From Xanthomonas sp. Leaf131 (GTDB lineage Bacteria; Pseudomonadota; Gammaproteobacteria; Xanthomonadales; Xanthomonadaceae), in NCBI RefSeq assembly GCF_001423495.1, contig NZ_LMOG01000002.1, positions 34,099-91,060 of the forward strand: a stretch of DNA of 56,962 bases. The letters are read 5' to 3'. The notes under the pieces were generated by a model. It did no database searches and was not told the DNA's origin. It worked only from the letters and a program-made list of their open reading frames with translations. Numbering within the stretch: position 1 is the first letter of the stretch; each line of letters begins with the position of its first letter. The position numbers and the translations under genes were made by a program. Below are positions 24,153-33,045 of the stretch, piece after piece.

Positions 24153-26336
24153 TCAATCAGCCCAACGTCCCGGCGCAGTCGACTGCGGCAGTACCTGCGC
24201 CGACAGCGGCTGATCCTGCGAGAGCAACCCCAGCGCGTCGGCAATGATGGCGGCCGATTCGTGCAACAACGGATCCGGGCGCTTTTCTGCGGCTTTTTCG
24301 CGTGCGGTGTCCTTGACGATATCGCGCTCGTTGCCGGTCAGACCGTCGTCGCTGTCTTCGGCAAGCGGGTCCAGCGGCAAGCCCAGCTGCTTGCGCACCT
24401 GCTGGCGATCCTTGCGCTGCTGGTCCTGCTTCTGGCGCTCGGCGACACGCTCGGCCTCGTTCAACGAGATGTACTTCTTGGCCTTCTCATCGCGGAACTG
24501 CTTGACGTCCTCTTCCCACCACTGGAATTCCTTGTCGGTGGCAATACGCGCGGTGTGCAGGCCCTGCAACTTGGGCAGCAGCGGCGCAAAGTTACCGTAC
24601 TGCGTATGCGGCGCAGCGGCGATGCGTGTCCACGGCAGCGCGTTGTCGTAGGTGCTCTCACCGAACTCGGTGGCATCTACGCTGGCCGGGAATGCGATGT
24701 CCGGCACCACACCCTTGTGCTGGGTACTGGAACCGCTGACGCGGAAGAACTGCGCAATCGTCAGCTTGACCTGACCATAGCGCTGACCTTCGGCAGCCGG
24801 CCAACGATCAAGATCAACGATGTTCTGCACCGTGCCCTTGCCGAAGCTGGTCTCGCCGATCACCAGACCGCGGCCGTAGTCCTGGATGGCGCCGGCAAAG
24901 ATCTCCGATGCCGATGCCGAACCGCGATTGATCAACACGCCCAGCGGGCCGTCCCATGCCACCTTGGGATCGCTGTCGCCGTTGACGGTGACGCGGCCGC
25001 CGGATTCGCGCACCTGCACCACCGGGCCTTGCTGGATGAACAGGCCGGTGAGCTCAATGGCTTCGTCCAGCGAACCGCCGCCGTTGTTGCGCAGGTCCAG
25101 CACCACGCCGTCGACCTTGTCGGTCTTGAAGCCGGCCAGCAGCTTGGCCACGTCGCGCGTTGCAGAGGCATAGTCGGTCGCGTTGCGACGACGGCCTTCG
25201 AAATCCTGATAGAAGCCCGGCAACTTGATGATGCCGATACGCCGCTCCGGCTCGCTACCCTTGGCCGGCAGCGTAATGGTCTCGCCCTTGGCGGCCTGCT
25301 CGGCCAGACGCACCTTCTGCCGGGTCAGCGTCACGGTGCGGTGCTTGCCGTCGATACCCGACTCGGCCGGAATGTATTCCAGGCGCACCTGGGTGTCCTT
25401 GCTGCCGCGGATCTTGGCGACCACATCATCGATGCGCCAGCCGATCACATCTTCGATCGCGCCGTTCTTGGCCTGACCCACGCCGACGATACGGTCGCCC
25501 GGCTTGAGCGTGCCATCCACTGCCGCCGGACCACCCGGGATCACCTCGCGGATCACCACCATGTCGTCCTGCTTCTGCAGCTGCGCGCCGATGCCTTCCA
25601 GCGACAGCGACATCTGCTGATTGAACGTCTCAGCGGTGCGCGGGGTGAAGTAATCGGTGTGCGGATCGACCGCATTGGTGTAGGCGTTGACGAAGAACTG
25701 GAACACGTCCTCGCCCTTCAGCTGCTTGACCGAATCGGCCAGCGACACGTAACGCTTGTCCAGCGTCTTGCGAATGTCGTCAGGCTTCTTGCCGGCCAGC
25801 TTGAGGCGCAGCCAATCGTTCATCACCGACTGCCGCCACAGCACGTCCAGCTGCTTGTCGTCGGCCGCCCACGGCACGTCCTTGCGGTCGTACTCGAACT
25901 TGTCGCTGCCGGAGAAATCGAAGTCCTGCTTGAGCAGGTCGCGCGCGTACTTGACGCGCTGATCGACGCGCTTCTTGTAGACCGAAAACACCTGGAACGC
26001 CGGTTCCAGATTGCCGCCGCGCAACGCATCGCCCACGCCCGCCTGCAGCGGCGCGAAGCTGTCGATGTCGGCCTGGGTAAAGAACTGTTTGCTGCCGTCC
26101 AGCGTCTCCAGATAGCGCTTGAACACGTCCTTGGACATCGCCTCGTCCAGCGTGCGCGGGCGGTAGGCATAGCGGCTGTCGGAAAGCAGGCCGTAGACCA
26201 GCTTGGTCGCGGTGGCCTGGTCGGGCGTGGCTGCAGCCGGCAACGCCGTATCGGCGCGGGCAAGCAAGGCCATCGGGGTGGTCAACATCAGCGCCAGCAG
26301 GCCGGCCTTCATGGACGTGGAAACGTTGTAGGTCAT
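24153..26336 (-). CDS. prc: Tail-specific (carboxy-terminal processing) protease
   Basis: 727 residues, normal for Prc/Tsp. It is a periplasmic PDZ serine protease that trims C-termini and, in other bacteria, degrades peptidoglycan hydrolases and ssrA-tagged proteins. A signal peptide leads (LLALMLTTPMALLARA). An N-terminal helical domain carries the EAMSKDVFKRYLETLDGSKQ phrase, followed by a PDZ domain (MVVIREVIPGGPAAVDG, LKPGDRIVGVG). The catalytic core contains LDLRNNGGGSLDEAIELTG, Ser in NRGSASASEIFAGA and Lys in GETSFGKGTVQ, and the C-terminal helical domain is charged (VAERQKQDQQRKDRQQVRKQ). It is monocistronic with a strong terminator. Confidence 0.95.
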   Translation of the reverse strand: MTYNVSTSMKAGLLALMLTTPMALLARADTALPAAATPDQATATKLVYGLLSDSRYAYRPRTLDEAMSKDVFKRYLETLDGSKQFFTQADIDSFAPLQAGVGDALRGGNLEPAFQVFSVYKKRVDQRVKYARDLLKQDFDFSGSDKFEYDRKDVPWAADDKQLDVLWRQSVMNDWLRLKLAGKKPDDIRKTLDKRYVSLADSVKQLKGEDVFQFFVNAYTNAVDPHTDYFTPRTAETFNQQMSLSLEGIGAQLQKQDDMVVIREVIPGGPAAVDGTLKPGDRIVGVGQAKNGAIEDVIGWRIDDVVAKIRGSKDTQVRLEYIPAESGIDGKHRTVTLTRQKVRLAEQAAKGETITLPAKGSEPERRIGIIKLPGFYQDFEGRRRNATDYASATRDVAKLLAGFKTDKVDGVVLDLRNNGGGSLDEAIELTGLFIQQGPVVQVRESGGRVTVNGDSDPKVAWDGPLGVLINRGSASASEIFAGAIQDYGRGLVIGETSFGKGTVQNIVDLDRWPAAEGQRYGQVKLTIAQFFRVSGSSTQHKGVVPDIAFPASVDATEFGESTYDNALPWTRIAAAPHTQYGNFAPLLPKLQGLHTARIATDKEFQWWEEDVKQFRDEKAKKYISLNEAERVAERQKQDQQRKDRQQVRKQLGLPLDPLAEDSDDGLTGNERDIVKDTAREKAAEKRPDPLLHESAAIIADALGLLSQDQPLSAQVLPQSTAPGRWAD

Positions 26337-26709
26337 CGAATGGCTCTCGGCACAGGGCCGATGAAAGGAAGGCGGTGAACGGGTCAGACAGCACGACAGT
26401 GCCGAAAGTTGCTGGCGTTGTCATCCGCTGGCTGAATCAGCCTAGCGCCGGGCCTGTAGCGGATTGTGAACGCGACCGTACCCTGCAGGCGCGCGCCCAT
26501 GGGCCGGATACGACACGGCCCCGCGCCGGGCGCAGGGCCATGTGGGTTGCTCGACGCGGAGCACTATCGGGGTTGCTCACAACACCTCGCGCGCGATCCT
26601 CTGATGGGAGACCGGACAGCGCACTCAACACCGGCGTATGCGAGTGTTACGTGCACACCTGATGCCAGCCGCGCCCGGCTGAAGCTGAGCGCAGTGGTCA
26701 CACCTCGCT
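26337..26709. other. Gap between lipA and prc
   Basis: 373 bases with no credible gene on either strand. It must hold the prc promoter and the 3' end of the lip operon. I see no terminator, repeat or clear operator in it. Confidence 0.6.
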
Positions 26710-27723
26710 CTAGGCAGCGACGCCGGCGCCAGCGGCTTGCCGATCGGCGTGATACGACGAGCGCACCATCGGCCCGGAGGCGACGTGGCTGAAGCCCAGC
26801 GCATTGCCGTACTCCTCCAGCGCCTTGTATTCCTCCGGCGTCCAGTAACGCATCACCGGGTGATGGTGCGGCGTGGGCTGCAGGTACTGACCAATCGTGA
26901 TCATGTCCACATCGTGCGCACGCAGGTCGCGCAAGGTGGCCTGCACCTGCTCCATCGTCTCGCCCAGGCCGAGCATGATGCCGGACTTGGTGGCGATGGA
27001 CGGATGCTGCGCCTTGAAGCGCTGCAGCAGGGTCAGCGACCACTGGTAGTCGGCACCGGGACGCACGTTCGGGTACAGATCCGGCACGGTTTCGATGTTG
27101 TGGTTGAACACGTCCGGCGGGCTGAGCGCCAGGATCTCCAGCGCGCGGTCCATGCGGCCCTTGCCGCGGAAATCCGGGGTCAGGATCTCGATACGGGTCT
27201 TGGGCGAGCTGACCCGAATGGCCGAAATGCAGTCGACGAAGTGCTGCGCACCGCCATCGCGCAAATCGTCGCGGTCCACGCTGGTCACCACCACGTACTT
27301 CAGGCCCATATCGGCCACGGTGGTGGCCAGGCTGGCCGGCTCGTTCGCATCCGGCGGCTTGGGCCGGCCGTGCGCCACATCGCAGAACGAGCAGCGCCGC
27401 GTGCACACCTCGCCCAGAATCATGAAGGTGGCGGTGCCATGGCTGAAGCACTCGTGGATGTTCGGGCAGCTGGCCTCTTCGCACACCGTGACCAGGCGGT
27501 TTTCGCGCAGCTTGGCCTTGAGGTTCTGCACCGCGTTGCCGGAGGGAATCCGCACACGAATCCACGACGGCTTGCGCAGCACCGGCGCATCGACGAACTG
27601 CACCGGGGAGCGATTGATCTTGTCGCCACCAATCTGCTTGACGCCGGTCTGCAGCGGCGCAGGCGCGGCGGCGTCGCCGGAGACGACCTGCAAGGGGATG
27701 GAACGGGCGATAGGCTGGGTCAT
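26710..27723 (-). CDS. lipA: Lipoyl synthase
   Basis: 337 residues. A radical-SAM enzyme that inserts two sulphur atoms into protein-bound octanoyl groups to make lipoyl cofactors for pyruvate and 2-oxoglutarate dehydrogenases and the glycine cleavage system. Both iron-sulphur sites are present: [12 protein letters not shown] (Cys81, 86, 92; auxiliary cluster) and CTRRCSFC (Cys107, 111, 114; SAM cluster). The C-terminal MVRSSYHAD phrase is also typical. The N-terminal ~30 residues are variable. It lies 15 bases downstream of lipB and completes a ybeD-lipB-lipA operon. Confidence 0.97.
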   Translation of the reverse strand: MTQPIARSIPLQVVSGDAAAPAPLQTGVKQIGGDKINRSPVQFVDAPVLRKPSWIRVRIPSGNAVQNLKAKLRENRLVTVCEEASCPNIHECFSHGTATFMILGEVCTRRCSFCDVAHGRPKPPDANEPASLATTVADMGLKYVVVTSVDRDDLRDGGAQHFVDCISAIRVSSPKTRIEILTPDFRGKGRMDRALEILALSPPDVFNHNIETVPDLYPNVRPGADYQWSLTLLQRFKAQHPSIATKSGIMLGLGETMEQVQATLRDLRAHDVDMITIGQYLQPTPHHHPVMRYWTPEEYKALEEYGNALGFSHVASGPMVRSSYHADRQAAGAGVAA

Positions 27724-27738
27724 GGCAATAACGGGCGC

Positions 27739-28437
27739 TCAGGCCGGAAGCGAAAGGTCGGGCAACGGGGAAACAGGCTGCAACACGAGACCGAACTGGC
27801 GCGCCAGCTGATCGAGCAGCACCGCCTTGACGGCGTCCATCCCGGAAGGGCCGCCCAAGTCTAGCACCGAGGTCACTTGCAGGCCCTGGTAGCCACACGG
27901 GTTGATGCGGTGGAACGGCTCCAGATCCATCGCCACGTTGAACGACAGACCGTGGAAGGTGCAGCCGCGCCGCACCCGGATCCCGAGCGCGGCGATCTTC
28001 GCCCCGCCCACGTATACGCCGGGCGCGCCGTCGCGACGCTCGGCGACGATGTTCCATTCGTCCAGGGTGTCGATCAACGCCTGCTCGATCTTGCACACGT
28101 AATCGCGCACGCCGATCTTGAGCCGGCGCAGATCCAGCAGCGGATACACCACCAACTGGCCGGGGCCGTGATACGTGACCTGGCCGCCGCGATCGACGTG
28201 CAACACCGGGATATCGCCGGGCGTCAGCACATGCTCGGGTTTGCCGGCCTGGCCCAGCGTAAACACCGGCGCATGCTCGACCACCCACACCTCGTCGGCG
28301 CTTTGCTCATTGCGCGCATCGGTGAAACGCTGCATCGCACGCCATACCGGCGCGTAGTCCTGGCGACCGAGATCGCGCAGTTGCGCCGGCAGGATCGGAA
28401 CAGATGCCAGCACCGCGTCGACCGCTACAGCGTCCAC
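27739..28437 (-). CDS. lipB: Octanoyl-[ACP]:protein N-octanoyltransferase
   Basis: 232 residues. It transfers octanoyl groups from acyl-carrier protein to apo-lipoyl domains, the step before LipA. Signatures are [20 protein letters not shown], the binding loop [21 protein letters not shown], the catalytic Lys in GGAKIAALG and the catalytic Cys in [12 protein letters not shown]. The start is GTG 28437, inside the end of ybeD (13-base overlap), which implies coupled translation. Order and strand match the enterobacterial ybeD-lipB-lipA arrangement. Confidence 0.95.
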   Translation of the reverse strand: MDAVAVDAVLASVPILPAQLRDLGRQDYAPVWRAMQRFTDARNEQSADEVWVVEHAPVFTLGQAGKPEHVLTPGDIPVLHVDRGGQVTYHGPGQLVVYPLLDLRRLKIGVRDYVCKIEQALIDTLDEWNIVAERRDGAPGVYVGGAKIAALGIRVRRGCTFHGLSFNVAMDLEPFHRINPCGYQGLQVTSVLDLGGPSGMDAVKAVLLDQLARQFGLVLQPVSPLPDLSLPA

Positions 28438-28703
28438 TTCACTTCCGGGTGGTCACGCAGCGCCTGATGGGCAGCGTCAAATTGCGCGCGGTTCTCGGCG
28501 CGAAAGCCGATCCGGATCGAGACATATTTACCACTGGACGAGTGCTTCCAGCTGATGCTTTCTTCCAGCAACTCGACGCCGGTGGCGGCGAGCAGACGCG
28601 GGAGTTCGCTTTCCAGCCCGCGCTCGGCCGCGCCCATGGCGCTGAGCTCGAACGTGCCGGGAAACTGGAAGCCGTGATCGGGATTGTCGGAGCTGATTTC
28701 CAT
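28425..28703 (-). CDS. ybeD: YbeD/DUF493 family small protein
   Basis: 92 residues with an ACT-like alpha/beta fold of unknown function. The phrases [53 protein letters not shown] (quoted in part) and position directly before lipB identify the YbeD family. Its link to lipoate synthesis rests on conserved neighbourhood, not on a known reaction. The 3' end overlaps the lipB start by 13 bases. The 283 bases upstream, to the divergent lpxR-like gene, hold the promoters of both. Confidence 0.88.
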   Translation of the reverse strand: MEISSDNPDHGFQFPGTFELSAMGAAERGLESELPRLLAATGVELLEESISWKHSSSGKYVSIRIGFRAENRAQFDAAHQALRDHPEVKWTL

Positions 28704-28986
28704 CCGCCCATTATCGGGCCGCTGGCGGGCAAACCCAAGCCTTTCGCCGTGTCACTGATGAGCTTGTCTTGCTCACCCTCGTGCAGCCAGTCCCAAACTT
28801 TCGACAACCTCATGCCATTACCGTCCATTACCGCTCCGGACCAAACACATCTATGTGCGGATGGTGGTTCTGCACACGATGGCCTGGGCAGAGAATGCGC
28901 CAGCGGCCTTGCACATTCACACGCCGCAGTCGCTGTGGCAGGCACCTTTGCTGAACATCGTCCTCACTCAACTTTCCAGGCCCTCC

Positions 28987-30048
28987 ATGCTTCGACCGCG
29001 CGCGCTGTCTGCTGCCCTGCTGCTCTCTCTCACCGGGCTGTCGATGCCGGCCCTGGCGGCGGATCAATGCGATTCCAGCCGGCTGGGTCGTACGCCGCCG
29101 GCGGTGAATTTTCGGGTCGACAACGATTTGTTCGGCGGCGAGGATCAGGATCAGGGCTATTCCAATGGTGCGGTGCTGACGCTGGTGTCGCCCAATCTGG
29201 TCGACTACACCGACGATCCCTGTCTGCCGCGTACCGCGCGCTGGGTCAACGGCTACCTGGAGCGCCTGCATCCGGGCGAGTTCGATCAGCAGAACATGGT
29301 GTTCTCGATCGGCCAGGGGATCTTCACTCCGACCGATTCCACCCGTCGCGATGTGATTCCCGACGATCGCCCGTATGCGGGCATCCTGCTGGCGAGCTTC
29401 GGCTACAACGCGCGCAACGATGCGCATCTGCGTACGACCCAGCTGCAGATCGGCGTGGTCGGCCCGTGGGCGTTTGCGCAGGAAGCGCAGGATGCGATCC
29501 ACGATGCGCTGGGCGATGAGAAATTCCAGGGCTGGGACAACCAGCTGCACAACGAGCCGGTGATCAATCTGGTGCACGAGCGCATGCGCCGCTGGCCGGG
29601 CGATGCCGCGGTCAATGCGGACGGCTTTGGTTGGGACTTTATTTCACATTGGGGCGGCGCGGTCGGCAACATGGCCACGCACTTGAATGCCGGTGGCGAA
29701 GCGCGTTTCGGCTGGAAGCTGCCGGACGATTTCGGCAGCACGCCCACCCGGCCGGCTGGCGAAAACACCGCGCCCAGCCGCCTTGGACGCGCCAGCGGCT
29801 GGTCGGGACACCTGTTCGTGACCACCGATGCGCGCTGGGTGCTACGCGACATCACCCTGGACGGCAACACTTTCCGCAGCAGCCATAGCGTGGACAAGCG
29901 CGCGTTCGTGGGTGATGTCGGCTACGGCCTGGCGGTGATGTACGGCCGCTGGAAATTCGCCATCGCCCGCTACCACCGCACCCGCGAATTCGACACCCAG
30001 CGCGAGACGCCGGTGTATGGCAGTTTTACGATCAGTCGGATGCTTTGA
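28987..30048 (+). CDS. LpxR-family outer-membrane lipid A 3'-O-deacylase
   Basis: 353 residues with a signal peptide (ALLLSLTGLSMPALAADQ). The mature N-terminus has the LpxR/DUF2219 active-site region NFRVDNDLFGGEDQDQGYSNG (Asn and Asp pairs that bind calcium). Further family phrases are DRPYAGILLASFGYN and QLQIGVVGPWAFAQ, and the C-terminus is a beta-barrel of alternating residues ending in YGSFTISRML. LpxR of Salmonella removes the 3'-acyloxyacyl chain of lipid A in the outer membrane, lowering its immune activity. For a plant pathogen this would alter LPS recognition, which is inference. It sits on the opposite strand between dac and ybeD. The start at 28987 is chosen because the signal peptide begins there. 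Confidence 0.86.
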   Translation: MLRPRALSAALLLSLTGLSMPALAADQCDSSRLGRTPPAVNFRVDNDLFGGEDQDQGYSNGAVLTLVSPNLVDYTDDPCLPRTARWVNGYLERLHPGEFDQQNMVFSIGQGIFTPTDSTRRDVIPDDRPYAGILLASFGYNARNDAHLRTTQLQIGVVGPWAFAQEAQDAIHDALGDEKFQGWDNQLHNEPVINLVHERMRRWPGDAAVNADGFGWDFISHWGGAVGNMATHLNAGGEARFGWKLPDDFGSTPTRPAGENTAPSRLGRASGWSGHLFVTTDARWVLRDITLDGNTFRSSHSVDKRAFVGDVGYGLAVMYGRWKFAIARYHRTREFDTQRETPVYGSFTISRML

Positions 30049-30052
30049 GGGC

Positions 30053-30133
30053 GGGGAATCGGGATTGGGGAATCGGGAATCGCAACAGCAAACGCTGTGC
30101 TCCTGCATCTACCGATTTCCCATTCTCGATCCC
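30053..30133. repeat. GGGAATCGGG-type element with inverted ends
   Basis: The left end (30053-30082) is a string of GGGGAATCGGGATTGGGG units. The right end (about 30110-30133) is the inverse, CGATTTCCCATTCTCGATCCC. The middle contains CGCTGTGCTCCTGCAT, which is shared in part with the element at 41883-42045. This is a short mobile-looking repeat downstream of the lpxR-like gene. Confidence 0.7.
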
Positions 30134-30164
30134 AAAAAAAGCCGGCTTTCGCCGGCATTTTTTT
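30134..30164. terminator. Bidirectional terminator between lpxR-like gene and dac
   Basis: Stem GCCGGC / GCCGGC with loop TTTC (30141-30156), preceded by seven A and followed by A and seven T. It can serve both convergent genes, and the T run reaches the dac stop codon. Confidence 0.88.
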
Positions 30165-31368
30165 ATTCAGATTCCCACCACATCCAGAATCCGTCCCAGA
30201 GGCGCTTGAAGAACCCGCCCTCTTCGACAGCACCGATGGCCACCAATGGCGCCTGGGCGATGATCTTGCCGTCGAGGCTGACCTTGACGGTGCCGATCTG
30301 CTGGCCTTGCTTGATCGGGGCCTGCAGGTTCTTGGCCACTTCCATGCTGGGCTTGAGGTCGTTGTAGCGGCCGCGCTGCAGGCTGACCAGCAGCGGCTGG
30401 GCCACGCCGAGCTGCACTTCGTCCTGCTTGCCCTTCCACACCTTCTGCTTGGTCACGACCTTGCCGGGCGCGTACAGGCTGTGGGTCTCGAAGAAGCGGA
30501 AGCCCCAGTTGAGCAGTGCCAGGCTGTCGGTGGCACGCTGGGCTTCGGAGCTGTCGCCCATCACCACCGCAATCAGGCGCTGGTCGCCACGCTTGGCCGA
30601 ACTCAGCAGACAGTAGCCGGCCTCGGAGGTGTGACCGGTCTTGATGCCGTCCACCGCCGGGTCGCGCCACAACAGCCGGTTACGGTTGCTCTGCTTGATG
30701 CTGCCGACCTGGAATTCCTTGATCTTGTTGTAGGCGTAGGTCTCCGGGTAATCGCGCACCATCGCGCGGCCCAGCATGGCCAGGTCGTAGGCGGTGGAAT
30801 GGTGGCCTTCGGCGCTGAGGCCGTGCGCGTTGACGAAGTAGGAGTCCTTCATGCCGATCTTGGCGGCGTAGCTGTTCATCAGCGAGGCGAAGGCTTCTTC
30901 GCTGCCGGCCACATGCTCGGCCAGCGCGATCGCGGCATCGTTGCCGGACTGGATCGCCATGCCCTTTTCCATGTCTTCCAGACGCGCGGTCTGGTTGACC
31001 GGGAAGCCGCTGTAGCTACCGTCGGTGCCGGCACCGCCCTCGCGCCAGGCGCGCTCGCTCATCATGACCTGGTCGTCGCGCTTGACCTTGCCGTTCTTGA
31101 TTTCGGCGGCGACCACGTAGGAGGTCATCACCTTGGTGATGCTGGCCGGCGCCAGCTGCTGGTGGATGTTCTCACCGGCGAGCACTTGCCCGGTGGCGTA
31201 ATCCACCAGGATCCAGGACTTGGACACGGCCGGTGCGGGCGCCGGTGGCACCGGCAAAGCGGCTGGAGCAGCCGCCACGGCGGGAGTCGGCTGCGGCGCA
31301 GGCGTCTGGGCGCAGACCAGGCCAAAGGCGAACGTGGCCACGGCAGCGGCGGCGAAGCGGAATTTCAT
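30163..31368 (-). CDS. dacC: D-alanyl-D-alanine carboxypeptidase (PBP5/6 type)
   Basis: 401 residues. It removes the terminal D-Ala from peptidoglycan stem peptides in the periplasm. A signal peptide (to about 20) is followed by a Pro/Ala-rich linker, then the penicillin-binding core: SxxK as SITK (76-79), SxN in SGNDAAIAL and KTG in GIKTGHTSEAGY. A beta-rich C-terminal domain and a terminal amphipathic helix rich in Trp/Phe (FFKRLWDGFWMWW) attach it to the inner membrane, as in PBP5. It lies 288 bases downstream of rlpA on the same strand. The gene is dacA in E. coli naming; dacC is commonly used in this group, so the symbol is approximate. Confidence 0.95.
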   Translation of the reverse strand: MKFRFAAAAVATFAFGLVCAQTPAPQPTPAVAAAPAALPVPPAPAPAVSKSWILVDYATGQVLAGENIHQQLAPASITKVMTSYVVAAEIKNGKVKRDDQVMMSERAWREGGAGTDGSYSGFPVNQTARLEDMEKGMAIQSGNDAAIALAEHVAGSEEAFASLMNSYAAKIGMKDSYFVNAHGLSAEGHHSTAYDLAMLGRAMVRDYPETYAYNKIKEFQVGSIKQSNRNRLLWRDPAVDGIKTGHTSEAGYCLLSSAKRGDQRLIAVVMGDSSEAQRATDSLALLNWGFRFFETHSLYAPGKVVTKQKVWKGKQDEVQLGVAQPLLVSLQRGRYNDLKPSMEVAKNLQAPIKQGQQIGTVKVSLDGKIIAQAPLVAIGAVEEGGFFKRLWDGFWMWWESE

Positions 31369-31656
31369 TGAAGAACGACTCCTGACGGGCCCGAAGGCTG
31401 GGCAATGCGAAATTGTAAGGTGCGATGGCGATCAAGGCGACGCGCCGCAAGGCATGCGCGCTTGCAGAGTTCAGCGTTGCCGTAACGGTGCGGGCCGAGA
31501 GTGGCTGCAGCAGCGCGTGCGTTGCCATCGAGTGCGGCGGACAGCACCGTATCCACAGCGGGTGACTGGGCTAGCTGATTTCGTGCGTCAGCCCTGCCTG
31601 CCGCGCCAGCCGACGACCGGGCGGCTGTCTCGATCGCTGCGCTTAACAGGCAACGC

Positions 31657-33045
31657 TTAATTGGCGACGATCTGCGGGCGCCCGAAGCCCAGCCCGGCGA
31701 TGCGCTGGGCGATCTCCGAAGCATTGGCGTGGTCGCGTGCATTCACCCGCAAGCGCCACAGGGTGCGCCCGCCGCTGACGATGTCGCTGACGCTGGCACC
31801 GGCGATGCCGGCCGAGGCCAGCTGCGACAGCGCGCGATTGGCGTTCTCGCGACTGGCGAAACTGGCGACCTGCAGCAGGATGTCGCCAAGGGCGGCTTCC
31901 GCTGCACTCGGCGCCTTGGCTGGCGTCGGGTCGGTCTTGACCACGCGTGCCGGCGCGCTGTCTGGGGCCTTGACCACTGCAACCGCCACCGGCGCGGCAG
32001 AGACAGGCGCAGCCGATGCCGGACGCGGCGCAACCGCTGCCGGCTTGCCGGTCGCAACGCGCACGCCCTGCGACTTCATCCAGGCATCGAAATTGTCGGG
32101 ATTGCCGGGTTGTCGCGACTCGGCAACGTTGTAGCGCCAGCGCTCGCCGGCTGCAGTGACCGGCGCGGCGGCGATGGATGTCGCCACCGGTACGGCAGCC
32201 GTGCTTGCAACCACCGCGCGCGGGGCAGCCGTGCCGGTGGGCAGACGCCGCACCAGACCGTCGATCTGGCTGCCCGAGGCCGGCCGCGCTGCGGCAACGG
32301 CAGTGGCGACGGGTGCCACACCCTTGCGGCGCTTGGCCAGCAGGTTGCCGTTGTCGGCTTCGGTCAGGCCGCGCACTTCGACATTGCCGGTGCCCTTGCC
32401 AGTGATGCCCAGCTTGACCGCGGCGGCGTAGCTCAGATCGATCACGCGGCCATCGTGGAACGGGCCGCGGTCGTTGACGCGCACCACCACCGAGTCGCCG
32501 GTGTCGGTATTGGTCACCAGCGCGAAGCTGGGCAGCGGCAAGGTCTTGTGCGCGGCGGTGAAGGCGTACATGTCGTAGACCTCCTTGTTGGAGGTCAACC
32601 GGCCGTGGAATTTGCTGCCGTAATACGAGGCGGTGCCGCGTTCGACATAGTCGCCGGGGTTGTCCATCACCACGTAGCGCTTGCCCAGCACTTCATACGG
32701 CGAGCGATTGCCCACCGCCGAGCGCGGCTCGTTGCTGACCAGCGGCTCGGGAATGCAGGCCACATTGGGCACATGATCCGGTGTGGTGTCCTTGACGCCG
32801 GGCTTGTACAGGCCGCCGGCGGTGTAGTCGCCACGCGTGGAGGGATCTTCTTTTGCGGCTGCGTACGGCGAGGTCGACGGGCATCCGGTGGCGACGTACG
32901 CCGCCCCCTTGCCTTCGACCTTGACGCCCTTGATCGCGCCACTCCCTGCGCTGCCCGAACTCTTCTTCGGTGCACTGCTACAGGCCGCCAGGCCGAGCAT
33001 CAACGCCATCGGGATCAGCCACTTGGGGCCTGTCATGATTTTCAT
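31657..33045 (-). CDS. rlpA: RlpA-like septal-ring lytic transglycosylase lipoprotein
   Basis: 462 residues from ATG 33045, with GGAG upstream. A lipoprotein signal (LMLGLAACSSAP) comes first. The double-psi beta-barrel domain (about 135-230) has TASYYGSKFHGRLTSNKEVYD (in part) and VRVNDRGPFHDGRVIDLS, with the catalytic Asp-Arg-Gly. A long Ala/Pro/Val-rich spacer follows, ending in a C-terminal SPOR domain (about 385-460: ILLQVASFASRENANRALSQL) that binds denuded glycan at the septum. In Pseudomonas RlpA cleaves naked glycan strands during daughter-cell separation. The ATG overlaps the mltB stop (ATGA). The long low-complexity spacer makes it larger than most homologues. Confidence 0.93.
   Translation of the reverse strand: MKIMTGPKWLIPMALMLGLAACSSAPKKSSGSAGSGAIKGVKVEGKGAAYVATGCPSTSPYAAAKEDPSTRGDYTAGGLYKPGVKDTTPDHVPNVACIPEPLVSNEPRSAVGNRSPYEVLGKRYVVMDNPGDYVERGTASYYGSKFHGRLTSNKEVYDMYAFTAAHKTLPLPSFALVTNTDTGDSVVVRVNDRGPFHDGRVIDLSYAAAVKLGITGKGTGNVEVRGLTEADNGNLLAKRRKGVAPVATAVAAARPASGSQIDGLVRRLPTGTAAPRAVVASTAAVPVATSIAAAPVTAAGERWRYNVAESRQPGNPDNFDAWMKSQGVRVATGKPAAVAPRPASAAPVSAAPVAVAVVKAPDSAPARVVKTDPTPAKAPSAAEAALGDILLQVASFASRENANRALSQLASAGIAGASVSDIVSGGRTLWRLRVNARDHANASEIAQRIAGLGFGRPQIVAN

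Noticed and set aside
24114..26378. A 754-residue open frame on the plus strand opposite prc
   Set aside because: It lies antisense to a clear Prc protease, has no domain or signal, and such long shadow frames are expected in GC-rich DNA with strong third-position bias.
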